Positions 1 through 5,945 of a DNA stretch of 8,070 nucleotides are shown piece after piece; the first letter of the stretch is position 1; every line of letters starts with the position of its first letter. Position numbers and translations under genes: made by a program. Source of the DNA: Salinisphaera sp. UBA6602 (GTDB lineage Bacteria > Pseudomonadota > Gammaproteobacteria > Nevskiales > Salinisphaeraceae); NCBI GenBank assembly GCA_002433465.1, contig DJIE01000051.1, forward strand, positions 1 through 8,070, written 5' to 3'. The notes below the pieces were generated by a model that was given only the letters and a program-made list of their open reading frames with translations, was not told where the DNA came from and did not search any database.

Positions 1-96
1 AGCCGAGTCGTAGCCGCGGTATTCAAGCCGCCGCAGACCTTCGAGCAGGATGGGTTCGACATTGCGCTGCGCACTGGCGCCGACAATTCCGCACAT
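1..96 (-). CDS. glmS: Glutamine--fructose-6-phosphate aminotransferase, N-terminal fragment (partial)
   Basis: Only the first 32 codons are inside the window; the gene runs off the left edge. The protein begins MCGIVGA and continues to [15 protein letters not shown], the standard N-terminus of GlmS. In this family Cys2, exposed after removal of Met1, is the catalytic nucleophile of the class II glutamine amidotransferase domain. The enzyme converts fructose-6-phosphate and glutamine to glucosamine-6-phosphate in the cytoplasm, the first committed step towards UDP-GlcNAc. The start is fixed by the required Met-Cys and by an AAGGA ribosome binding site nine bases upstream (106-110). It lies 60 bases downstream of glmU, whose product catalyses the last steps of the same pathway, so the two are probably cotranscribed. 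Confidence 0.96.
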   Translation of the reverse strand, partial: MCGIVGASAQRNVEPILLEGLRRLEYRGYDSA

Positions 97-105
97 GGCG
101 CTGAT

Positions 106-110
106 TCCTT
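106..110 (-). promoter_or_regulatory. Ribosome binding site of glmS
   Basis: Read on the minus strand this is AAGGA, nine bases before the glmS ATG. It supports the Met-Cys start of GlmS and gives glmS its own translation initiation rather than coupling to glmU. Confidence 0.7.
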
Positions 111-118
111 TGTGATCG

Positions 119-142
119 GCCCTGCGCTATCGACCGCAGGGC
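119..142 (-). promoter_or_regulatory. Hairpin in the glmU-glmS spacer
   Basis: A perfect 8-bp inverted repeat (119-126 pairing with 135-142, GCCCTGCG with CGCAGGGC) encloses an 8-base loop. Six of the eight pairs are G-C. On the minus strand the hairpin starts 14 bases after the glmU stop and ends about eight bases before the glmS ribosome binding site. No T-run follows it, so it does not look like a Rho-independent terminator. A role in mRNA processing or 3'-end protection of glmU is possible. In enteric bacteria the glmUS message is cleaved near the glmU stop, but whether this hairpin does the same job is inference. Confidence 0.5.
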
Positions 143-156
143 GTATCGGGTGATGG

Positions 157-1533
157 TTAAGAGTGGCCGGGGTTTTTCTTGCGCGGGCGTTTCCAGCCGT
201 CGATGCTGAACTGCTTGGCGCGCGACAGCGTGAGCGTGTCGGCCGGCGCGGTCTTGGTCAGCGTGGTACCGGCACCGATGGTGGCACCGCGCTCGACGCT
301 GACCGGCGCCACCAGCTGGCAATCCGAGCCAATGAAGGCATCGTCGCCGATGGTGGTGACATGCTTGTTGGCGCCGTCGTAGTTGCAGGTGATCACACCC
401 GCGCCGATGTTGACGTTGGCGCCCACAACGGCATCGCCGACATAGCTCAGATGGTTGATCTTGCTGCCCGCGCCGAGCCTGAGCTTCTTGGTTTCCACGA
501 AGTTGCCGATCTTGGCGCGGTCGGCCAGTTCGGTATCCGGGCGCAGCCGCGCGAACGGGCCGATCTGGCAACGCGCGCCCACGTTCGCATGCTCGATCAC
601 GGTATGTGACAGCACCTGGGTATGATCGCCTATGGTGCAGTTGCGCAGCACGCAGTGCGGGCCGATATGCACGCCCTCACCCAGCACCACCTCGCCTTCG
701 ATTACCGCATTCACGTCGATCAGGCAGTCGCGCCCGATATGCAGCGAGCCACGCAGGTCGAAGCGCTCCGGGTCGCGCAGGGTCAGGCCCTGATCCATCA
801 GCGCCTCGGCCTGGCGCCGCTGGAGCAGGCGTTCCGCGGTGGCCAGATCGCGCTTGTCGTTGATGCCCTGGGTTTCCTCGATGCTGCCCGACTGGCCGGC
901 CACGATCGATACCCCGTCGCCGGCCGCCATGGCAATACAGTCGGTCAGGTAATACTCGCCCTGGGTGTTTTCGTTGGTCAGACGCGACAACCAGTCGCGC
1001 AGATGCCGCGCCTGGGCACAGAGCAGCCCGGTGTTCACTTCGCGAATATGGCGTTCATCGGCGGTGGTGTCCTTGTCTTCGACGATGCCGACCACGCGGT
1101 TTTCGTCGTCGCGACGAATACGCCCATAGCCGGCCGGATCGTCGAGCACCACGGTGAGCAGCGCCAGCGCATCGCTGGCGGCCGCGTCCACCAGATGCGA
1201 CAGGGTGGCCGCGCGCACCAGCGGCACATCGCCATAGAGCACCAGCACGCTGGCATCGTCGGGTACGTCGTCGATCGCCTGACTGACGGCGTGCCCGGTG
1301 CCCAGCTGCTGCTGCTGGTAGACCCAGTTCACCTCGAGATAGCCCAGCGCCGACTGCACCTGTTCGGCGCCATGCCCGTAGACCACGTGGATCTGTTCCG
1401 GATCGAGCGTTTGTGCGGCTTCCACCACGTGCTTGAGCAATGGCCGGTCACCCAGCGGCTGTAGCACCTTCGGCAGCGCCGAACGCATGCGTTTACCCTT
1501 GCCGGCGGCCAGGACGACGATATGCAGACCCAT
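157..1533 (-). CDS. glmU: Bifunctional N-acetylglucosamine-1-phosphate uridyltransferase / glucosamine-1-phosphate acetyltransferase
   Basis: Cytoplasmic bifunctional enzyme that acetylates glucosamine-1-phosphate and then transfers UMP to give UDP-GlcNAc, the precursor of peptidoglycan and lipopolysaccharide. The 458 residues match the usual length (about 456). The N-terminal pyrophosphorylase domain (about 1-230) has the nucleotide-binding signature LAAGKGKRM (8-16), GTGHAV (78-83) and the metal-binding YGDVPL (100-105, Asp102). From about residue 250 onward the sequence shows the hexapeptide repeats of a left-handed beta-helix. There the acetyltransferase site is seen as RPDTELADRAKIGNFVE (331-347), NHLSYVGDA with the catalytic-type His361, and NYDGANKH (384-391). 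All key residues are present. The ATG is 29 bases after the opgH stop. No clear Shine-Dalgarno sequence precedes it (the upstream bases are TCGTTCTAGTT), and no terminator separates it from opgH, so read-through from opgGH is likely. glmS follows. Confidence 0.98.
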   Translation of the reverse strand: MGLHIVVLAAGKGKRMRSALPKVLQPLGDRPLLKHVVEAAQTLDPEQIHVVYGHGAEQVQSALGYLEVNWVYQQQQLGTGHAVSQAIDDVPDDASVLVLYGDVPLVRAATLSHLVDAAASDALALLTVVLDDPAGYGRIRRDDENRVVGIVEDKDTTADERHIREVNTGLLCAQARHLRDWLSRLTNENTQGEYYLTDCIAMAAGDGVSIVAGQSGSIEETQGINDKRDLATAERLLQRRQAEALMDQGLTLRDPERFDLRGSLHIGRDCLIDVNAVIEGEVVLGEGVHIGPHCVLRNCTIGDHTQVLSHTVIEHANVGARCQIGPFARLRPDTELADRAKIGNFVETKKLRLGAGSKINHLSYVGDAVVGANVNIGAGVITCNYDGANKHVTTIGDDAFIGSDCQLVAPVSVERGATIGAGTTLTKTAPADTLTLSRAKQFSIDGWKRPRKKNPGHS

Positions 1534-1562
1534 AACTAGAACGATTCGACGGTTTGTGGGGA

Positions 1563-4064
1563 CTATACAGTCCGCGGCGAGTCCTGCGTAGGTGCCGCGG
1601 CCGGGCGTTCGACCAGCCAGGCGCGCCAGGCCGACGGCGCCTGCGCCCAGACCTGGGCATGCAGCCAGCGCATACGCTGCGGATCGGCAAGCAGGCGGCG
1701 CTGTTCATCGGTGCTCAGTACATCCGGGCCGTTATCCAGCGCGCGCTCGGCCAGCAGCTGGCGATACTCCGCAATCACCCCGGTCAGCGAACGGTCGCGG
1801 CCCTGCATGCCGATATGCAGGGCATTGATCACCGGATTGACCACGGCCTCGGCAAAACCCGCCTCGGGCGCGGCCGCGGCTTCGAGTTCCACCACCCGTG
1901 CCAGCTCGTCCGGCGCGTGGCGCTCTTCGGGAATCAGCTGCAGGTCGTGACGACGCAGCCAGATGCCCAGATCGGCACGCGAGGTCAGCACGGTAATCGC
2001 TGGCGCAATGATCAACGGCACCAGGATGGGCGCCAGCCAGGGCGCGAACCCGGGCGTAAACCATAGCAGCAATGCGCCCCAGCCGAGTGCCAGCAGCATG
2101 CCCCAGATATGAAAGCGTAGCGCGCGCGACCAGGGCACCTGCGCATCCGCGCGCTGTTGGCTATCCCACTTCACCTGCTTGCCGATGAGCGTGGTGAAAA
2201 CAAAGCGCGTATGCGCCAGCATGCGGATCGGCGCGAGCAGCGATGTAAGCACGATCTCGATAAGCGTTGAGGCCACCAGGTTGCCCACGCCGCCGAACTC
2301 GCGCTGCGTGCCCTTGGCCACGATCATCACCACGCCCAGAATCTTGGGCAAGAACAGCACCACCAGGGTGGCCACGAACAGGCTCACCGCCCAAATGGGT
2401 TGCCATACCGGCCATGCCGGGAACAGCGCGCCGGCCACCGGAAAATAATCCGGCGTGCGCACCGCTTCCAGCACCGCTTCGGTGCTCGATAACAGCAGGA
2501 ATACGAACCAGATGGCGGCCGATGTATAGGCCATGACGCCGTTGGCGAACAGTGCCCGATGGGCCGGCGCGAGGTTGTCGGAAAACAACAGCCGGATATG
2601 CTGGATATTGCCCTGGCACCAGCGCCGGTCGCGCCCGAGCTCGTCGAGCAGCGTGGGCGGCACTTCTTCATAGCTGCCGGGCAGGTCGTAGGCAATGAAC
2701 ACGCCCCAGCCGGCGCGGCGCATGAGTGCGGCCTCGACGAAGTCGTGGCTGAGAATATCGCCGGACAACGCACCGCGGCCGGGCAGACGCGGCAGCGCAC
2801 AGTGGGCCATGAACGGCTCGATGCGGATGATCGCGTTATGGCCCCAGTAGTGGGCATTGTCCAGATGCCAGAAATGCAGCCCGGCCGCGAACATGCGCCC
2901 GTACACGCGGGTGGCGAACTGCTGTACGCGTGCCAGCACGCTGTCGCGATTGACCGCCGTGGGCGGCGTCTGAATCAGACCCACACCCGGGTTGGCCTGC
3001 ATACGATCGACGAGCGCGACCAGCGTATCGCCGGCCATGATGCTGTCGGCATCGAGCACGATCATGTAGCGGTAATGCCCGCCCCAGCGCCGACAGAAAT
3101 CCGCCAGATTGCCGCTCTTGCGCTTCACCCGGGCCCGACGGCGGCGATAGAACAGCCGGCCGAAGGCATCGAGCGTACGACAGCTCTCGGCCCAGGCGTT
3201 TTCTTCCGCGATGACGGTATCGGGCTTGACCGAGTCGCTGAGCACGAAGAAATCGAAATCCTCGAGGCGGCCGGTGGCCTGCAGGGACTCGTAGATCGCC
3301 CGCAGCCCGGCAAAGGTCCGGGATACGTCTTCCTCGTAGATCGGCATGACGATCGCCGTGCGCGCATCACCCTCGACAGGCGGCTTGCGCGGCGGCGGGT
3401 CGTGCGGCGGATCGCTGCGCACCAGATAGCGGTCGCCCCGCCAGAGCACGAAGAACCCGGACAGTGCCGTCCAGAACCCCACCAGAATCCAGGCGAACAA
3501 CATGAACGCCGCGCCCAGAATGAACGCTTCGAGCACGGTTGCACCGCGGTGTGGCAGTACCGTGGCCATATAGGCCGCCGCCCCGGCCGCGGGGAACGCG
3601 ACCATCAAGGCCAGCAGGGTCTGGCGCCAGCGCACCACGCCCTTGAGCCGACTGGGCACCGACTTGGGCAGGCTGCTGCTGCGGCGCCGGCCGAGCCAGG
3701 GCAGCAGCCGCCAGGGCCGGCGATCAATATCCGCCGGCGACATCGGCCAGCGATTGAGCGGCGGCATGGCCGCACTGCGCAGCGCGCCGGCTGTAGGGGG
3801 TCGTGTTTCTGCGTCCTGGCTGAGCTTCGGGTAGCTGTCGTGCAGCCGGCCCAGCAGCTCGCGGTCGTCGTCTTCCAGCTCCGGCTCGCTCGGGGCTTTT
3901 TCGAGTTCGCTCTGCAGGCGTTCGATCGCGGCGCCGCGATCGACCGGCCCGGCATCGAGCACGCGCGCGCGCAACGCTCGACGGCGGTCGTCCGACAGGC
4001 TCAGATACGATAGATAGGCGTCGATTGCATCGACGACCTCGGACGCAGGGTTAGAATCGCTCAC
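1563..4064 (-). CDS. opgH: Glucans biosynthesis glucosyltransferase H (osmoregulated periplasmic glucan synthase)
   Basis: Inner-membrane family 2 glycosyltransferase that polymerises glucose from UDP-glucose into the linear beta-glucan backbone of osmoregulated periplasmic glucans. The 833 residues compare with about 847 in E. coli OpgH (mdoH). A hydrophilic N-terminal region (about 1-140) precedes two membrane segments (about 145-167 and 177-207). The cytoplasmic catalytic domain shows MPIYEED (240-246), FVLSDS (273-278), KSGNLADF (316-323), the DxD-type DADS (338-341), GDILSHDF (435-442) and RDRRW (478-482), the (Q/R)xxRW motif. Further hydrophobic segments lie at about 509-530, 555-582, 600-620, 652-670 and 673-695. 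The start codon is GTG, and GTGA overlaps the opgG TGA by four bases, so translation is probably coupled to opgG. No strong Shine-Dalgarno precedes it. In E. coli the OpgH N-terminus also restrains FtsZ when UDP-glucose is high; whether that holds here cannot be told. Confidence 0.96.
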   Translation of the reverse strand: MSDSNPASEVVDAIDAYLSYLSLSDDRRRALRARVLDAGPVDRGAAIERLQSELEKAPSEPELEDDDRELLGRLHDSYPKLSQDAETRPPTAGALRSAAMPPLNRWPMSPADIDRRPWRLLPWLGRRRSSSLPKSVPSRLKGVVRWRQTLLALMVAFPAAGAAAYMATVLPHRGATVLEAFILGAAFMLFAWILVGFWTALSGFFVLWRGDRYLVRSDPPHDPPPRKPPVEGDARTAIVMPIYEEDVSRTFAGLRAIYESLQATGRLEDFDFFVLSDSVKPDTVIAEENAWAESCRTLDAFGRLFYRRRRARVKRKSGNLADFCRRWGGHYRYMIVLDADSIMAGDTLVALVDRMQANPGVGLIQTPPTAVNRDSVLARVQQFATRVYGRMFAAGLHFWHLDNAHYWGHNAIIRIEPFMAHCALPRLPGRGALSGDILSHDFVEAALMRRAGWGVFIAYDLPGSYEEVPPTLLDELGRDRRWCQGNIQHIRLLFSDNLAPAHRALFANGVMAYTSAAIWFVFLLLSSTEAVLEAVRTPDYFPVAGALFPAWPVWQPIWAVSLFVATLVVLFLPKILGVVMIVAKGTQREFGGVGNLVASTLIEIVLTSLLAPIRMLAHTRFVFTTLIGKQVKWDSQQRADAQVPWSRALRFHIWGMLLALGWGALLLWFTPGFAPWLAPILVPLIIAPAITVLTSRADLGIWLRRHDLQLIPEERHAPDELARVVELEAAAAPEAGFAEAVVNPVINALHIGMQGRDRSLTGVIAEYRQLLAERALDNGPDVLSTDEQRRLLADPQRMRWLHAQVWAQAPSAWRAWLVERPAAAPTQDSPRTV

Positions 4065-5812
4065 GGTGATAGCGCATAACTCCAGGTCTCGGTCAGCGCG
4101 CCGCCGTCAGAGCCGGCGAGATAGGCGCGCAGCTCCAACGGCGTCTTGAGCGAATCGGTGGGCACCAGAAACGTCAGTCGCCAGCCGCCGGTATGCGGAT
4201 TGCGCACCGCCTCGATGTTATTGATGGTCGCATCGCGCATGGCGTTAACGCGGGGCTGGACGCTGCCTGGGTCGGTCAACTTGCCCAGCTCGCCGCCTTC
4301 GAATTCGATAGCCACCTGAATGGTGTTGCGCGGTTGACCCGGGGTAACCGCGGCACGGCCGACACGCGAGGCCGTGGTATGGGCAAGAGAGGCCGGGCTG
4401 GCCAGTTCCTTACCCCAACGAATGCTGTAGGCATAGTGCAGCCGCGCACCGGCTTCGACCGGATCGTTGGGCACCCAGTAGAGCGCGATGTTGTCGTTGA
4501 CTTCGCTGTCGGAGGGAATCTGGACCAGTTCCAGATGCCCCTTGCCCCAGTCCCCCTCGGGGGTGATCCAGGCATTCGGGCGCTTCTCGTACTCGTAGTC
4601 CAGATCCTGATAATGATCGAAGTTGCGATCGCGCTGGAGCAGGCCGAAGCCGCGCACATTGTCGGCCGAGAACTGGTTCATCGACAGTTTCTGCGGGTTA
4701 CGCAGCGGCCGCCAAAGCCATTCGCCGTTGGTGGCGGAAATGAGCATGCCGTCGGAGTCGTGCGCTTCGGGACGATAGTCGTCTAGCCGGGCCAGGCTGT
4801 TCTCGCCCCACATGTACATGCTGGTCAGCGGCGCTACGCCGAGTTTGCCGATTGCCTTGCGGGTGAACAGCGTCGCCTCCACGCGGGTGACGGTGGAATC
4901 GCCGGGGTTGATCTCGAACTTGTAGGCGCCGGCCGCGCTCGGCGAGTCGAGCAGGGCATAGGCGGTGACCGTGCGCGCCTGCGGGCGGGGACGGACCAGC
5001 CAAAAGCTCACAAACGCCGGGAACTCTTCACCCTTGTCGCCGCCCGTGTCGATGGCCAGCCCGCGTGCGGACAGACCGTAATGCTGCTCCGCGCCCAGCG
5101 CGCGAAAATAGGACGCGCCCAGAAACGAGGCGATCTCGTCGAGCTTGCCGGGCGTATCGAGCTCGTGCATGAACTTCAAGCCCGCATAGCCGAGATCATC
5201 CGGGATACGGTTGCGCAGATCTTCGTTCGGGTACTGGAAGCGGTTTTTGTCGAACCGGAACTCGCCGACGCCATCGTCGGTAACAAGATGTATCTTCACC
5301 GGGTGTACGTAATAAGAACCCGGGTGATAGAACATCACCTCGAAAGGCAGTTGCCGTTCGTGCCAGAGCGCGTTATCCGGCTTGTACTTGATCTGGTCAA
5401 GCGCGGCAAAATCGAAGTCCTGCAGAAACTGCGGAATCTTCGGCGGCTCGGAATAAGGCTTGGCCGCCAGCGCCTCGGCTTTGTCGACAACGCGGTTGTA
5501 GTCGAACCGACGGCTGGTTTGGGCAGCGTCGCTGTCCTCGGTGGTCTGCGCGTCGGCGTCGGGGTTGTCTTGTGCCTTGGACGCGTCTTTTGCTTTTGCA
5601 TCGGACGCGTCTGCTGCTGTCGTCTCGGACGCATCCTTTGCTTTTGCCTTGGACGCATCCTGTTCCGTTGCCTTGGACGCATCTGCTGCGGTGGCCTCGG
5701 ACGTACCCTGTTCCGCTGCCTTGGGCGCATCTGCTGCTGTCGCCGGAAGCGCGATCGCGGCGCTCAGTACGACGAAACCGGCAAGCACGCCGGCAGGCCA
5801 ATGCCTTGTCAT
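4061..5812 (-). CDS. opgG: Glucans biosynthesis protein G, periplasmic, with an N-terminal repeat extension
   Basis: Periplasmic protein of the MdoG/OpgG family, needed with OpgH to make osmoregulated periplasmic glucans and thought to act on the nascent glucan. Residues 1 to about 27 form a Sec-type signal peptide with a hydrophobic core (V9-L22) and an Ala-x-Ala end (PATAA). The recognisable family domain begins near FDYNRVVDKAEALAAKPY (103-120) and runs to the end. It includes FYHPGSYYVHPVKI (161-174), FRALGAEQHYGLSARGLAIDT (236-256, highly conserved in the family), EFPAFVSFWLVRP (263-275) and YMWGENS (333-339). The protein has 583 residues against about 511 in E. coli. The excess is a linker of roughly 75 residues (28-102) made mostly of 8-residue repeats of the type DASKAxxx. 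Assignment to OpgG rather than the paralogue OpgD rests on the adjacent opgH and the absence of a twin-arginine signal. The ATG is preceded by GGAG six bases upstream. Confidence 0.94.
   Translation of the reverse strand: MTRHWPAGVLAGFVVLSAAIALPATAADAPKAAEQGTSEATAADASKATEQDASKAKAKDASETTAADASDAKAKDASKAQDNPDADAQTTEDSDAAQTSRRFDYNRVVDKAEALAAKPYSEPPKIPQFLQDFDFAALDQIKYKPDNALWHERQLPFEVMFYHPGSYYVHPVKIHLVTDDGVGEFRFDKNRFQYPNEDLRNRIPDDLGYAGLKFMHELDTPGKLDEIASFLGASYFRALGAEQHYGLSARGLAIDTGGDKGEEFPAFVSFWLVRPRPQARTVTAYALLDSPSAAGAYKFEINPGDSTVTRVEATLFTRKAIGKLGVAPLTSMYMWGENSLARLDDYRPEAHDSDGMLISATNGEWLWRPLRNPQKLSMNQFSADNVRGFGLLQRDRNFDHYQDLDYEYEKRPNAWITPEGDWGKGHLELVQIPSDSEVNDNIALYWVPNDPVEAGARLHYAYSIRWGKELASPASLAHTTASRVGRAAVTPGQPRNTIQVAIEFEGGELGKLTDPGSVQPRVNAMRDATINNIEAVRNPHTGGWRLTFLVPTDSLKTPLELRAYLAGSDGGALTETWSYALSP
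5579..5746 (-). repeat. Seven tandem 24-bp repeats inside opgG
   Basis: Seven consecutive units of exactly 24 bases start at 5579, 5603, 5627, 5651, 5675, 5699 and 5723. On the plus strand each begins with GGACGC(A/G)TC or a close variant (GGACGTACC, GGGCGCATC). The second halves fall into three kinds, TTTGCTTTT-like, TGCTGCTG-like and CTGTTCCG-like, arranged in a mixed order. In the protein these are 8-residue units with DAS or DAP at the conserved position (DAPKAAEQ, GTSEATAA, DASKATEQ, DASKAKAK, DASETTAA, DASDAKAK, DASKAQDN; residues 28-83). The length is a multiple of three, so gain or loss of a unit keeps the frame. There are no spacers between units. Confidence 0.93.
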
Positions 5813-5818
5813 GTATCA

Positions 5819-5822
5819 CTCC
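5819..5822 (-). promoter_or_regulatory. Ribosome binding site of opgG
   Basis: GGAG on the minus strand, six bases before the opgG ATG, within CTGGAGTGATAC. It is one of the clearer Shine-Dalgarno sites in the window and fixes the opgG start, which also gives a complete signal peptide. Confidence 0.75.
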
Positions 5823-5853
5823 AGTGTGAGCCGGCCCACGCCGTCATGCTGCT

Positions 5854-5882
5854 ACCGACCGCGAACCGTGCGGGCGAGTTCC
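5854..5882 (-). promoter_or_regulatory. Possible extracytoplasmic-stress (sigma-E-like) promoter of opgG
   Basis: On the minus strand GGAACT (5877-5882) resembles the -35 element of sigma-E promoters (GGAACTT). GGTCGGT follows, a partial match to the -10 element (GGTCTAA or TCTGA). The spacing between AAC and TC is 19 bases, one longer than in rpoH P3. Initiation here would leave a leader of about 40 bases before opgG. The -10 match is imperfect, so this is only a candidate. A separate AT-rich patch further upstream (5891-5916) could hold a sigma-70 promoter instead, but I found no well-spaced pair of hexamers there. Confidence 0.22.
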
Positions 5883-5945
5883 CCCTCGTCCATACGTAAT
5901 GATAACCGATCAAAACACCGGCCACGCGGGCGCGCGGTACGAGAC

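Noticed and set aside
622..1464. 280-codon open frame on the plus strand opposite glmU
   Set aside because: Antisense to an intact glmU with all active-site motifs. No ribosome binding site or domain is seen, and the open frame is explained by GC-rich third positions.
1561..1572. Small palindrome GACTATACAGTC at the opgH stop as a terminator or operator
   Set aside because: Only four base pairs in each arm and no T-run; too small to distinguish from chance.
2559..4013. 484-codon open frame on the plus strand opposite opgH
   Set aside because: It is fully antisense to a convincing opgH with all catalytic motifs. Its translation is rich in Arg, Gly, His and Gln with no recognisable domain, as expected of a mirror frame in high-GC DNA.
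5579..5746. Regularly spaced short repeats as a possible CRISPR array
   Set aside because: The units are directly contiguous with no spacers, are in frame within a coding sequence and vary in the manner of a coding tandem repeat.
5081..5899. 272-codon open frame on the plus strand opposite the 5' half of opgG, with Cys/Leu/Gly repeats
   Set aside because: The apparent LGRI-C repeats are simply the reverse complement of the 24-bp opgG repeats. The opgG frame is supported by a signal peptide and the family domain.
5894..5912. Fur-box-like sequence (TAATGATAAC) upstream of opgG
   Set aside because: Only about 11 of 19 positions fit the consensus, and the second half of the palindrome is absent.
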